Shown here in pieces: positions 55,812-64,000 of a stretch of 64,000 nucleotides of DNA. The DNA is taken from positions 744,001-808,000 of the forward strand of contig NZ_CP063195.1 of NCBI RefSeq assembly GCF_028609885.1. Direction: 5' to 3'. Source of the stretch: Corynebacterium jeikeium (GTDB taxonomy: Bacteria > Actinomycetota > Actinomycetes > Mycobacteriales > Mycobacteriaceae). The position numbers and the translations under genes are program-made. The notes beneath the pieces were generated by a model. The model was not told the DNA's origin and ran no database searches. It saw only the letters and a program-made list of their open reading frames with translations. Within the stretch, counting starts at the first letter, position 1; each line of letters starts with the position of its first letter.

Positions 55812-58564
55812 TTGGTTGCAGTCGGGTCGTCGATCTGGAACCGCTTGGCGGCCTCCGCAGCCACGGAGCGCTCGATCTTGCCCTCGCGCGCCAGTCCCAG
55901 TAGCACGCCCACCACGATGGACTCCGCGTCCACGTTGAAGTACCGGCGCGCTGCCTGGCGAGTATCCGCAAAGCCAAAGCCATCGGCACCCAGCACCACG
56001 TACTCGCCCGGCACCCACTTGCGCACCTGCTCGGCCACAGTGGTGGCGTAGTCGCTCACCGCCACGAACGGACCCTCTGCAGCCTCGAGCTGCTGGGTGA
56101 TAAACGCCGTGCGGGGTTCCGCAGCCGGGTCGCGCAGCTGCTCCAGCTCCACGGCCTGGCCATCGCGGGCCAGCTCGTTCCAGCTGGTCACCGAGAACAC
56201 GTTTGCGTCTACGTCGAACTCCTTCAGCAGCTCCTTTGCCTTCAGAGCTGCCGTCATGGCCACGCCAGAGGCCAGAATATTGGCCTGCAACTCCGCTGAG
56301 CCCGAGGCGGCGTCATAAAGGTAAATACCCTTGTGCAGCCCCTCCACGTCGAGGTTCTCTGGCTCCGCCGGCTGGTGGATCGGCTCGTTGTATGCGGTGA
56401 GGTAGTAGATCACGTCCTCGCCGCGGCCATCGTTGCTGTTCTCGCCGTACATGCGCTCGATGCCACGGTGCACGATGTGGGCGATCTCGTAGCCGAACGC
56501 CGGATCGTAGGTCACCACTGCAGGGTTTGTGGACGCCAACACAGGGGAGTTGCCGTCCATATGCTGCAAGCCCTCGCCTGTCAGCGTGGTACGGCCCGCG
56601 GTGGCTCCGATCAGGAATCCGCGAGACATCTGGTCTGCCGCCGCCCAGATTTCGTCGCCGACGCGCTGGAAGCCGAACATCGAGTAGAAGATGTACAGCG
56701 GGATCATAACTTCGCCGTGGGTGGCGTAGCTGGTGCCAGCGGCGATGAAGGAAGCCATTGAGCCGGCCTCCGAGATGCCCTCGTGCAAAATGTGTCCGTC
56801 TGTGGCCTCGCGGTAGGAGAGCATCAGGTCGTGATCCACCGGCGTGTAGTTCTGGCCGTGCGGGTTGTAGATCTTCAGCGTCGGGAACCAGGAATCCATG
56901 CCGAAAGTACGCGCCTCATCCGGCACGATCGGCACGATGCGCTTCTTCAGCTCGTCGTCGCGCATAAGGTCCTTGAAGACGCGGACCAGCGCCATCGTGG
57001 TGGCGACCTCCTGCTTGCCGGAGCCCTTGCGGGCGAGCTTCGCGATGGAAAGATCGGGCATCTTCAGCGGCGTGAACTTCTCCCGGCGCTCCGGCAGGAA
57101 GCCGCCGAGTTCCTTGCGGCGGTTCAGCATGTACTGGATCTCTTCCGCGTCCTCGCCGGGGTGGAAGTACGGCGGCAGGTACGGGTCCTTCTCCAGCTCC
57201 TCGTCGGAGAACGGAATGTCCTGCTTGTCGCGCAGGATCTTCAGATCCTCCAGCGCGAGCTTCTTCATCTGGTGAGTTGCGTTGCGGCCCTCGAAGTTGT
57301 GGCCCAGTCCGTAGCCCTTAATGGTGTGCGCCAGGATGACGGTGGGCTGGTCCTTGGTCTCCATTGCACGCTTGTAGGCGGCGTAGATCTTGCGATAGTC
57401 GTGGCCGCCGCGGCGCAGGTGCCAGATCTCCTCGTCGGTCATGTCCTCGACCAGCTTGGCCGTGCGCGGATCCTTGTTGAAGAAGTACTCGCGGACGTAG
57501 GCGCCGTCGTTGGCCTTGAAGGTCTGGAAGTCTCCGTCTGGGGTGGTGTTCATAGCCTCGACCAGAGCACCCTCTTCGTCGCGGGCGAAGAGCTGATCCC
57601 ACTCGCGGCCCCAGACGACCTTGATGACGTTCCAACCGGCGCCGCGGAAGAAGCTCTCCAGCTCCTGGATGATCTTCGTGTTACCGCGCACTGGGCCGTC
57701 CAGTCGCTGCAGGTTGCAGTTGATGACGAAGGTCAGGTTATCCAGGTTGTTGATCGCGGCAGTTTGGATCAGGCCGCGGGATTCCGGCTCGTCCATCTCA
57801 CCATCGCCGAGGAATGCCCAGACGTGCTGCTGGGACGTGTCCTTGATGCCACGGTCGTGCAGGTAGCGGTTGAAGCGGGCCTGGTAGATGGCATCCATGG
57901 GGCCCAGACCCATGGAGACGGTCGGAAACTCCCAGAACTCCGGCATGCCATGCGGGTGCGGGTAGGAGGGCAGGCCGTTGCCAGGCTTAGAGGCCTCTTG
58001 GCGGAAGGCATCCAGGTCTTCCTCGCTTAGGCGGCCTTCCAAGAAAGCGCGGGCGTACATGCCGGGGGAGGCGTGGCCTTGGAAGAAGATCTGGTCGCCG
58101 CCGCCCGGGTGGTCCTTGCCCCGGAAGAAGTGGTTAAGGCCGACCTCGTAGAGCGGGGCCGCGGAGGCGTAGGTGGAGATGTGACCGCCCACCCCGATAC
58201 CCGGGCGCTGGGCGCGGTGAACCATGATGGCCGCGTTCCAACGGATCCAGCGGCGGTAGCGCTTCTCAATCTCCTCGTCACCCGGGAAGTCGGGTTCCTG
58301 GGTGGTGGGGATGGTGTTGACGTAGTCAGTGGAAAGCAGGGGAGGTAGGGGGACGCGCTTGGCGGTGGCGCGCTCCAGTAGGCGCAGCATCAGGTAGCGG
58401 CCGCGATCCGGGCCTGCGGATTCCAGCAGCCCGTCGAGGGAATCCATCCACTCCTGGGTTTCCTCCGGGTCGGAATCGGCCAGGTAAGAGGCCACTCCGT
58501 CTCGGATCAAAGCAAAATTGCTGGCATCGTATGCGCTGTTGTTTTCTTCTGCCGAAGTGGACAT
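55808..58564 (-). CDS. aceE: Pyruvate dehydrogenase E1 component, homodimeric
   Basis: A 918-residue thiamine-diphosphate enzyme that decarboxylates pyruvate and transfers acetyl to E2. The ThDP motif begins [12 protein letters not shown] near residue 250 and ends with a conserved NN region ([15 protein letters not shown]); [20 protein letters not shown] is the pyrimidine-binding part. The length and order match actinobacterial AceE, which works in a mixed pyruvate/oxoglutarate complex. AGGAGGAC lies before ATG 58564. The neighbouring divergent DUF3052 gene is a conserved arrangement in this group. Confidence 0.95.
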   Translation of the reverse strand: MSTSAEENNSAYDASNFALIRDGVASYLADSDPEETQEWMDSLDGLLESAGPDRGRYLMLRLLERATAKRVPLPPLLSTDYVNTIPTTQEPDFPGDEEIEKRYRRWIRWNAAIMVHRAQRPGIGVGGHISTYASAAPLYEVGLNHFFRGKDHPGGGDQIFFQGHASPGMYARAFLEGRLSEEDLDAFRQEASKPGNGLPSYPHPHGMPEFWEFPTVSMGLGPMDAIYQARFNRYLHDRGIKDTSQQHVWAFLGDGEMDEPESRGLIQTAAINNLDNLTFVINCNLQRLDGPVRGNTKIIQELESFFRGAGWNVIKVVWGREWDQLFARDEEGALVEAMNTTPDGDFQTFKANDGAYVREYFFNKDPRTAKLVEDMTDEEIWHLRRGGHDYRKIYAAYKRAMETKDQPTVILAHTIKGYGLGHNFEGRNATHQMKKLALEDLKILRDKQDIPFSDEELEKDPYLPPYFHPGEDAEEIQYMLNRRKELGGFLPERREKFTPLKMPDLSIAKLARKGSGKQEVATTMALVRVFKDLMRDDELKKRIVPIVPDEARTFGMDSWFPTLKIYNPHGQNYTPVDHDLMLSYREATDGHILHEGISEAGSMASFIAAGTSYATHGEVMIPLYIFYSMFGFQRVGDEIWAAADQMSRGFLIGATAGRTTLTGEGLQHMDGNSPVLASTNPAVVTYDPAFGYEIAHIVHRGIERMYGENSNDGRGEDVIYYLTAYNEPIHQPAEPENLDVEGLHKGIYLYDAASGSAELQANILASGVAMTAALKAKELLKEFDVDANVFSVTSWNELARDGQAVELEQLRDPAAEPRTAFITQQLEAAEGPFVAVSDYATTVAEQVRKWVPGEYVVLGADGFGFADTRQAARRYFNVDAESIVVGVLLGLAREGKIERSVAAEAAKRFQIDDPTATN

Positions 58565-58812
58565 TGGTTCGTCCTCCTAAGATCCGCGGGTTGTGGGGCG
58601 CCCTTGTTTTTAGGCCCCTTGTGGCTTCCACAGTACGTCAAAGTCGCGTTAGAAAACCTCCGTTGGAAGCCCGACTATGTTAGGTTCAAAAATGAAGTTT
58701 TTTAACCACACCAGCTGCGATAACTGCAGGGACGTGTAGCGGTTGTGATACGGCCACTATGCGCTGGCGGTTAGCCGACGGGCTGGTTTTCTTAGAAAGG
58801 TACGAAATAACA

Positions 58813-59307
58813 GTGGCAATGGCCCCCGGTTCGGCTTCGAGCCCTGCAGGCTCCGCTGGCGGTGCACAAGGCAATGGCGCGAAGGATGCACAGCGCGCGC
58901 AGTCGCAGAATGGACACGGTTGGGCGGATCTGCTCAACATCGAATCCGACAGCTTGATCCAGGAGATCGGTTGGGACGAAGACTGCGATAACAGCATCAG
59001 CGAAGCCCTGGAAGACGCTATCGGCGATGCCCTGTTGGATATCGACACTGACGAAGTGGTTGATGTCGTACTCCTGTGGTGGCGTGACGAGGACGGCGAT
59101 CTGGTAGACGGTCTGGTCGATGCGACCCGCAGCCTGGGAGAGGACGGCCGCATCTGGCTGATGACCCCCGCGAAGCTGGATGCCGGACGTGTGGAGCCAG
59201 GCGTGATCGCCGAGTCCGCCCAGCTGGCAGGCCTGGTGCAGACCAAGTCGGAGCGCCTGCGCGACTGGCAGGGCGCCTGCCTGGTTTCCTCCGGCACCAA
59301 GCGCTAG
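58813..59307 (+). CDS. DUF3052 family protein
   Basis: A 164-residue protein with a Ser/Gly/Ala-rich start and the DUF3052 core (LLNIESDSLIQEIGWDEDCD, then VVDVVLLWWRDEDGDLVDGL and GRIWLMTPAK). The family is found in actinobacteria beside aceE; its function is not established to my knowledge. GTG 58813 is chosen because AGAAAGG lies 11 bases upstream and the conserved core starts soon after; ATG 58819 is an equal alternative. Confidence 0.8.
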   Translation: MAMAPGSASSPAGSAGGAQGNGAKDAQRAQSQNGHGWADLLNIESDSLIQEIGWDEDCDNSISEALEDAIGDALLDIDTDEVVDVVLLWWRDEDGDLVDGLVDATRSLGEDGRIWLMTPAKLDAGRVEPGVIAESAQLAGLVQTKSERLRDWQGACLVSSGTKR

Positions 59308-59462
59308 CCCTGTAGGTGCCGGGCAGCTCAGACATCGCGCTGAAAAAGGCGTGTGATGCTGTCTGTACCGGGCGCCACCTGCGGTTTCGTTATTTCGTGG
59401 GTGGGCGTGCTAGAGTCATTATCGCTTCAAACGAAGCACAGTTTCTTTCTTAGAAACAGCTC

Positions 59463-59539
59463 GCGCCTTTAGCTCAGCTGGAAGAGCAGCTGGTTTACAC
59501 CCAGCAGGTCGGCGGTTCGAACCCGTCAGGGCGCACCAA
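59463..59539 (+). tRNA. tRNA-Val (TAC)
   Basis: Cloverleaf with acceptor GCGCCTT/AGGGCGC, anticodon loop TTTACAC (TAC), T-loop TTCGAAC, discriminator A and encoded CCA. A -10-like TAGAGT lies at 59411-59416. A G/C-rich hairpin (GTGGCC...GGCCGC) with TATTTTCG follows near 59556-59583 and may be its terminator. Confidence 0.95.
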
Positions 59540-59637
59540 AATTTTTACCGCCTCGTGGCCCCTTCGGCCGCGGGGCTATTTTCGTTCTCGGCTCCGCCTA
59601 TTTGGCCGCCCCGCTGCTCGGGGCAATAATGGAGCAC

Positions 59638-60870
59638 ATGGCATCCTCGAAGCGCAGCGGCTGGCGAAACTTCCTCACACCCGGATGGGTCATCACCGCC
59701 ATCCTGGTCCTCGCCTTCACCTACGCCGCATTCAGCTTCCTAGCCCCCTGGCAGCTGGGGAAGAACAAGGATAAAAACGCCTTCAACCAGCGCCTCGAAC
59801 AATCCCTGCAAACCGATCCCGCACCAATCACCGATGTGATCCCGGGCGATGGGGGCTCAGTGGGCGTCGAAAAAGAATGGACCAGAGTCGCACTACAGGG
59901 CCAGTTCCTGCCGGACAAAGAGGTGCTGCTGCGCAACCGCCCGGTGGAATCGGCTCATTCTTATCAAGCATTGACGCCCTTTCGTCTCGACGGCGGACAG
60001 ACCGTTTTGGTGCATCGCGGGTGGGTTGCCGTGGAGGGGGATGGGGCCGCGCCTAAGTTGAAGCGGGCGCCGGGAGATCACGTGAAGGTGACCGGGTTTA
60101 TCCGCATGAGCGAGGCTGTGCCGGATGCGAAGCCGACGGAATCTCAGGGATACACGCAGGTCACGGGCATGTCGACGAAGCAGATTTCCGAGGTGACGGA
60201 CGAGGAGCTGGCGGCGGATTATGTGCAGCTGGATTCGGAGAGCGTCGACCGCCTGAACGGCATGGCCGGTGGCGATGCTGGCGATGGAGATGCTGAGGCA
60301 AATGCCGGTGCTGACGGTGGTGCCGACAGCGGAGATGATGGCGATGATGCTGGTGTCAGCGGTGGTACCGACAGTGGAGAAGACGGCGATGCGCCGGATC
60401 TGCAGGCGCTGCCGTTGCCGCACTTGGATGGTGGCACGAACTTGTCCTACGGAATTCAGTGGATTGCGTTCGGCATCCTGGCGCCGGTGGGCTTGGGTTG
60501 GTTTGTGTATGCGGAGATGCGCGAGCGTCGGCGTGAGCGCGAGGAGAGCGCCGAAGTCGCCCGCCTGAATGCCCAGATCACCGATGGTGCCGGTGGTGGA
60601 GATGCTGGTGTTGACGGCGCTGGTGCTGGGGATGCGGCTGGCAGTGGAGCCGGTGCGGGTGCTGGCGGTGCTGAGGGTGCTGGCGGCGCTGGCGGTGGGG
60701 CAGGCGACGTTGCTGCTAAACCCAAGCCGGCCGACTCTAAAAAGTCGGAGCCTAGTGGCGCCGAGAAGCCGAAGTCTCGGAAGCGTTCTGATCTCACCGA
60801 CCGCTATGGAGGCACCCGCTCCCGTTTCGAGGAGCGCCGCGCGGAAAAGCGCGGCCGGGAGCGCTTCTAG
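59638..60870 (+). CDS. SURF1-like cytochrome oxidase assembly protein with low-complexity insertions
   Basis: A 410-residue SURF1-family protein: first membrane helix VITAILVLAFTYAAFSFLAPWQLG, the conserved NRPVESAHSYQALTPFRLDG near residue 100, LVHRGWV near 123 and second helix IQWIAFGILAPVGLGWFVYAE near 280. It should help assemble the aa3 oxidase at the membrane. Odd features are an Asp/Gly/Ala-rich stretch (about residues 205-260) in the extracytoplasmic loop and a long Gly/Ala-rich, then basic tail after the second helix. The -10-like AATAAT lies 7 bases before ATG 59638. Confidence 0.85.
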   Translation: MASSKRSGWRNFLTPGWVITAILVLAFTYAAFSFLAPWQLGKNKDKNAFNQRLEQSLQTDPAPITDVIPGDGGSVGVEKEWTRVALQGQFLPDKEVLLRNRPVESAHSYQALTPFRLDGGQTVLVHRGWVAVEGDGAAPKLKRAPGDHVKVTGFIRMSEAVPDAKPTESQGYTQVTGMSTKQISEVTDEELAADYVQLDSESVDRLNGMAGGDAGDGDAEANAGADGGADSGDDGDDAGVSGGTDSGEDGDAPDLQALPLPHLDGGTNLSYGIQWIAFGILAPVGLGWFVYAEMRERRREREESAEVARLNAQITDGAGGGDAGVDGAGAGDAAGSGAGAGAGGAEGAGGAGGGAGDVAAKPKPADSKKSEPSGAEKPKSRKRSDLTDRYGGTRSRFEERRAEKRGRERF

Positions 60871-60897
60871 TCCCTACAGGTCGCCGGCCCGGGCCCA

Positions 60898-60982
60898 GGA
60901 ATGTTGGGTCGGCCCGCGGAATGTTTGTCTCCCGGACTGAGGAATGTCGTTAGATCGGGAATGTGCGAGGGCTGCCGTCCGC
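60898..60982. repeat. Short GAATGT-starting repeat units left of palindrome B
   Basis: Units beginning GAATGT occur near 60898, 60920 and 60942, and the 21 bases starting GAATGTCGTTAGATCGGGAA at 60942 recur as the left arm of copy B at 60983, 41 bases on. This looks like a partial duplication of a palindrome arm. No gene is seen in 60871-61452. Confidence 0.6.
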
Positions 60983-61110
60983 GAATGTCGTTAGATCGGG
61001 AATACGTCAACGCCGACGGAGCACCAAGATTTTTCAAAACTCTCTGACCTGCGGGTTTGTGTAGATGAAAATAGTTGGCATCAACGTTTTCTCGTTCTAG
61101 CGACATTTGC
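60981..61110 (+). repeat. 130-base palindromic repeat, copy B
   Basis: Inverted arms at 60981-61007 and 61084-61110 match at 22 of 27 positions, outer part AATGTCG. The core CTCTGACCTGCGGGTTTGTG and GAAAATAGTTGGCATCAACG matches copies A and C in position and length. The arm sequence differs from A inside the AATGTCG border but remains self-complementary. Confidence 0.7.
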
Positions 61111-61185
61111 CCATCTAACGTGGCTGAATATGCCCGCCCCGGAGACATTTGGCCACCTGGAGTGGTTGAGAATGCCCGACCCCGG
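61102..61185. repeat. Two 42-base tandem units right of palindrome B
   Basis: GACATTTG(C/G)CCA...GAATATGCCCGCCCCGGA at 61102-61143 is followed directly by a diverged second unit at 61144-61185 (GACATTTGGCCACCTGG ... GAGAATGCCCGACCCC). The unit starts with the right-arm border GACATTTG of the palindrome. Confidence 0.6.
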
Positions 61186-61209
61186 CGGCAATCGGTGGGG
61201 CGGGAAGGG

Positions 61210-61339
61210 CTAAATGTCGGAAAAGTTGCAGAACGGAAAATCAGCAATCGGTCGGCGCGCAAACAAAATGCTCTGACCTGCAGGTATGTGTTAGTGAAAA
61301 TTGCCTGCAATGACGTTGTGCAACTTTTCCGACATTTAG
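61210..61339 (+). repeat. 130-base palindromic repeat, copy C
   Basis: Perfect 21-base inverted arms (CTAAATGTCGGAAAAGTTGC plus A at 61210-61230; complement at 61319-61339). The core CTCTGACCTGCAGGTATGTG, TGAAAATTGCC, TGCAATGACG aligns with A and B. The arms differ from those of A and B except at the outer AATGTCG. Confidence 0.8.
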
Positions 61340-61452
61340 GTGCCAGCGGTGGCGTTTTGAGGTCTGCGCGGACGCTGTTCTGCAACTCTGCCGAGCAGTA
61401 AGCGGCGGAAAGGCCTCCGGCCCCAGCTATCCCGGCGCCCGCGTCCGCAGGA

Positions 61453-61989
61453 CTATCGCCCCAGCTGCTCCCGCACGTACTCCACGATCCCCGGCACGGC
61501 GGCCTCAATCTGCTGTCCGACCTCGGTAAAGTCCGAGCGGTGGCCGTAGTAAGGGTCGGCGACTTCGGCACCGGCGGGGGAGTTGGCGTCAAAGCTACGG
61601 AACAAGCGAATGCGCTCCGGGGCAACACCCGCGTTGCGCAACCCGCGCACATGCCCGTCGTCCATGGCCAGGAAAAGGTCGGCGCCCAAATGCTCAGGTC
61701 CGAGCTGTGCCGCGCGGTGCGCCGTGCCGTCGTAACCCATTGACGCCAACTCGTCCACCGCCCGACCATCAGCACCGTCGCCGATGTGCCAGCCGCCGAG
61801 TCCGCAGGAATTCAGGGTCACGGGCGCGTCGGCGGAAGCGGAGGATCCAGCGGCAGCGTCGGCGCCGTCAGCATCAGCGGCCGGGGAGTGGCTGGTGGCG
61901 ATGCCGGCTTCCTCGAGGCCGGCGCGCAGAATCACCTCGCCCATCGGGGAGCGGCAGATGTTGCCCGTGCATACGACAGTGATGTGCAT
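61453..61989 (-). CDS. Low-molecular-weight protein tyrosine phosphatase
   Basis: A 178-residue phosphatase starting MHITVVCTGNICRSPMGEVI, with the catalytic CxxxxxR(S/T) loop CTGNICRS and the general-acid Asp in EVADPYYGHRSDF near residue 148. An Ala/Asp/Gly-rich stretch (PAADADGADAAAGSSASADA, residues 36-55) is inserted between the first helix and the next strand, unlike typical members. ATG 61989 follows GAAAGGAAC; the longer frame to 62160 overlaps the next gene and is rejected. It lies 31 bases after the HAD phosphatase gene. Confidence 0.9.
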   Translation of the reverse strand: MHITVVCTGNICRSPMGEVILRAGLEEAGIATSHSPAADADGADAAAGSSASADAPVTLNSCGLGGWHIGDGADGRAVDELASMGYDGTAHRAAQLGPEHLGADLFLAMDDGHVRGLRNAGVAPERIRLFRSFDANSPAGAEVADPYYGHRSDFTEVGQQIEAAVPGIVEYVREQLGR

Positions 61990-62020
61990 TGAGTTCCTTT
62001 CAGTTCGTTGAGCAGCCCGG

Positions 62021-62737
62021 CTAGCCTTCGTTGGCCCAGCGCTGCACCAGCGCGTCCAGCTCCTCCAGTGTGTCCACGCTGTAGGCGGCCTTGGCGTGCT
62101 CTTCTGCGGAACCGTAGCCCCAGCCGACCAGCACCGTGGGGATGCCGGACTGCGCGGCACCCTCCACGTCGTGGATGCGGTCGCCGATCAGCAGCATCTT
62201 CGTCGGGTCGAGGGCCTGCAGGCCTTCCTCGGCGCTCATATGAGCCAGGAATTCCCGCACCTCGGGAGCCTCTTTTAGCTGCTCGAGCGCGTACTCAATC
62301 ACGGCAGCCTTTGACCGGCGGGTGCCATCCTCCTGTGCTGCGCCGAGTACCGCGAAGTACTTCAGCATGTCGTGTTCGCGCAGGATCCGCTCCGCCGACA
62401 CCTCGGACTTCGACGTCGCCGTGGACAGGATAATGCCCTCGCTGGACCACTTCTCCAGCAGCTCGCGCATGCCGGGGAACGGGGTGGCTTCCTTCCAGCG
62501 TCCGTTTTCCTGGTCCGAGAGGTACGTGTCGAAGACCTTCTGCAGCAGCTCGCCTTCCAGGCCAATGTCCCGCAGGGTTTCCAACATCGGCGGGCCAGGG
62601 ATTTCGCGCACACGCTCCTCGGGAGGCACCGGCACCCCGTGTGCCTCCAGGGCGTTTACAAAGCTGGCGCGGATGCCGGGGTAGCTATCCATCAGCGTTC
62701 CGTCTACGTCTACAAGCAGAATAGGTAAATCTCGCAC
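62021..62737 (-). CDS. HAD-family phosphatase, phosphoglycolate-phosphatase-like
   Basis: A 238-residue HAD hydrolase: motif I LLVDVDGTLMDS, cap domain, motif II ILSTATSKS near residue 105, the Lys in RRSKAAVIEY near 140 and motif IV MLLIGDRIHDVEGA near 182. This is the Gph/PGMB-like layout; the exact phosphate ester is not decided by sequence. The GTG start at 62737 lies at the first in-frame start before motif I, just after GGAGGA, which is too close to be an ideal Shine-Dalgarno, so a leaderless start after CACACT is possible. Confidence 0.85.
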   Translation of the reverse strand: MRDLPILLVDVDGTLMDSYPGIRASFVNALEAHGVPVPPEERVREIPGPPMLETLRDIGLEGELLQKVFDTYLSDQENGRWKEATPFPGMRELLEKWSSEGIILSTATSKSEVSAERILREHDMLKYFAVLGAAQEDGTRRSKAAVIEYALEQLKEAPEVREFLAHMSAEEGLQALDPTKMLLIGDRIHDVEGAAQSGIPTVLVGWGYGSAEEHAKAAYSVDTLEELDALVQRWANEG

Positions 62738-62811
62738 TCCTCCAGTGTGTCAGATCTGGCTAGGCTGGGTGGAGCATGCAAGCAGCACATAGCAGTACCC
62801 CAGGAGAATCC

Positions 62812-64000
62812 GTGCCCGAGCCAACTACCAACCCCGCCGCGAACCCAGCGAGCCCCGCATCCGCCGCGAACCAGGACGCGAACCAAACCACCGTCGCCGA
62901 CGTTGTCGCCGCCCTGGAGGCCGCCTACCCGCCCCACCTCGCGGAATCCTGGGATGCGGTCGGCCTGATTTGCGGCGACCCCGCCGAGCCCGCCGACAAG
63001 GTCGCCTTCGCCCTGGACTGCACCGATGCTGTCGTGGATGCCGCCATCGCCCAGGGCGCGCAGATGCTCGTGGTTCACCACCCGCTGCTGCTCCGTGGCG
63101 TCACCGGCGTGCCCGCCAACTCCCCGAAGGGCCGCATCGTCCACAAGCTGATCCGCAACGGCATCGCCCTATTCGCCGCGCACACAAACGCCGATTCCGC
63201 CCGCCCCGGCGTCAACGACCGCCTGGCCGAGCTCCTCGGCATCACCCCGGGCGCACCTCTGCGGCCGATTCCTTCCGGCACCGACAAGTGGGGCTTCACC
63301 GTTCCTGTTAATGACGCCCCCACGGTGAAATCTGCCATCTTCTCCGCAGGCGGTGGCGCGCAGGGCGACTATGAGCAGGCCTGCTTCGAGTTCTCCGTCA
63401 CCGGCCAGTTCCTGCCCACGGAGGGTGCGAATCCGCATCTCGGCGCTGTCGGGGAGGTAGAGACGGTCGAGGAGGTTCGCATCGAGTTCGTAGCCCCCGC
63501 CGCGAAGCGGGAAGCGATCCGCGCGGCTCTCATCAAGGCCCATCCTTATGAGGAGCCGGCCTACGACTGTGTGGAAACCTCCCTGCCCACGCCCGCCGAC
63601 CAGCAGCTGGGCATCGGCCGCGTCGGCGAGCTGGATACTCCAATGACCCTGCGGGAATTCACCACCCGCGTGGCCGAGCGCCTGCCCGCCACCGAATGGG
63701 GCGTGCGCGCAGCCGGAGACCCCGATGCCATGATCCGCACCGTCGCCGTCGCCAGCGGTGCCGGCGACAGCTTCCTCGGCCAGGTCGCAAAAATGGACGT
63801 GGACTGCTTCGTTACCTCCGACTTGCGCCACCACCCGGTGGATGAGCACCTGCGCATGGGCGGATGCCCGGTCATCGATACCGCCCACTGGGCCAGCGAG
63901 TTTCCGTGGTGTTTCCAGGCGGAAGGCGTCATTAAGAAGGCAACGAAGGCACAGACCACAGTGATCGACGTGCGCACCGACCCGTGGACCGTGCACGAAA
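62812..64000 (+). CDS. Nif3-like dinuclear metal protein, 3' end outside the window
   Basis: An open frame to the end of the window. After an Ala/Pro/Asn-rich start it shows the Nif3/YqfO family blocks: TVADVVAALEAAYPPHLAES, WDAVGLICGDP, the metal ligands MLVVHHPLLLRG, FAAHTNADSARPGVNDRLAE, a YqfO-type insert (AHPYEEPAYDCVE) and FVTSDLRHHPVDEHL with IDTAHWASEF. The family has uncertain function (reported GTP cyclohydrolase-like or metal-related). AGGAG at 62802 supports GTG 62812; ATG 62776, 10 bases after TAGGCT, is an alternative start. Confidence 0.88.
   Translation, partial: MPEPTTNPAANPASPASAANQDANQTTVADVVAALEAAYPPHLAESWDAVGLICGDPAEPADKVAFALDCTDAVVDAAIAQGAQMLVVHHPLLLRGVTGVPANSPKGRIVHKLIRNGIALFAAHTNADSARPGVNDRLAELLGITPGAPLRPIPSGTDKWGFTVPVNDAPTVKSAIFSAGGGAQGDYEQACFEFSVTGQFLPTEGANPHLGAVGEVETVEEVRIEFVAPAAKREAIRAALIKAHPYEEPAYDCVETSLPTPADQQLGIGRVGELDTPMTLREFTTRVAERLPATEWGVRAAGDPDAMIRTVAVASGAGDSFLGQVAKMDVDCFVTSDLRHHPVDEHLRMGGCPVIDTAHWASEFPWCFQAEGVIKKATKAQTTVIDVRTDPWTVHE

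Noticed and set aside
56783..58030. 415-residue plus-strand frame inside aceE
   Set aside because: Leucine/valine-rich shadow of the aceE coding strand with no recognisable motif.

Overview
The window is chromosomal DNA of a Corynebacterium, most likely a lipophilic, clinically associated type; the species cannot be fixed from sequence alone. The evidence is mycothiol genes (mshC, the MscR-type dehydrogenase), a GluABCD-type glutamate ABC transporter, homodimeric AceE next to a DUF3052 protein, a DtxR-type iron box, IS1249-group transposons, high GC, and many genes whose start codon lies 6-8 bases after a TAnnnT -10 box (leaderless transcripts).

Layout. 1-3.8 kb: start of pyrD, a lipoprotein, uppP, mshC, a small conserved gene and the first third of a HAD hydrolase gene. 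4.0-6.75 kb: two tandem IS1249-like elements that cut off the HAD gene and join this locus to glyS, which looks like a rearrangement junction. 6.8-21.6 kb: glyS, an IS110-family element with a structured non-coding flank, a phosphate permease with a Pho-box-like triple repeat, a TPM-domain protein, a SanA-like protein, dgt, a secreted guanyl-type RNase, a GMC oxidoreductase and dnaG. 21.7-28.6 kb: an accessory island with a broken secreted-protein gene, IS3 remnants, one intact IS3 element and an iron-box-controlled pair of ABC exporter-fold half transporters. 28.7-35.8 kb: mscR plus metallo-beta-lactamase, copA-csoR, an Ltp-type lipoprotein and two tRNAs.

35.9-49.2 kb: a complete type I-E CRISPR-Cas locus. 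The array has 42 repeats and 41 spacers and is followed on the minus strand by leader, cas2, cas1, cas6e, cas5e, cas7e, cse2, cse1 and cas3. The cas3 gene is split by an IS3-family element exactly at the DEVH (Walker B) codons, so interference is probably off while Cascade and the adaptation genes look intact. Upstream of cas3, on the opposite strand, is a one-spacer mini-array made of two degenerate repeats with the same 61-base period. Its repeat-spacer junction shares 11 identical bases with the cas3 ribosome-binding region, which suggests a crRNA-like RNA that silences cas3 (CreR-like). This is the most interesting signal in the window.

49.2-64 kb: nitroreductase, gluABCD, a beta-lactamase-fold hydrolase coupled to an acyl carrier protein, an alpha/beta hydrolase, aceE, a DUF3052 protein, tRNA-Val, a SURF1-like protein, a low-molecular-weight tyrosine phosphatase, a HAD phosphatase and the start of a Nif3-like gene. 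Two convergent intergenic regions (12.7 kb and 61 kb) carry three copies of an unrecognised ~130-base palindromic repeat whose arms differ between copies yet stay self-complementary, around a conserved 46-base core.
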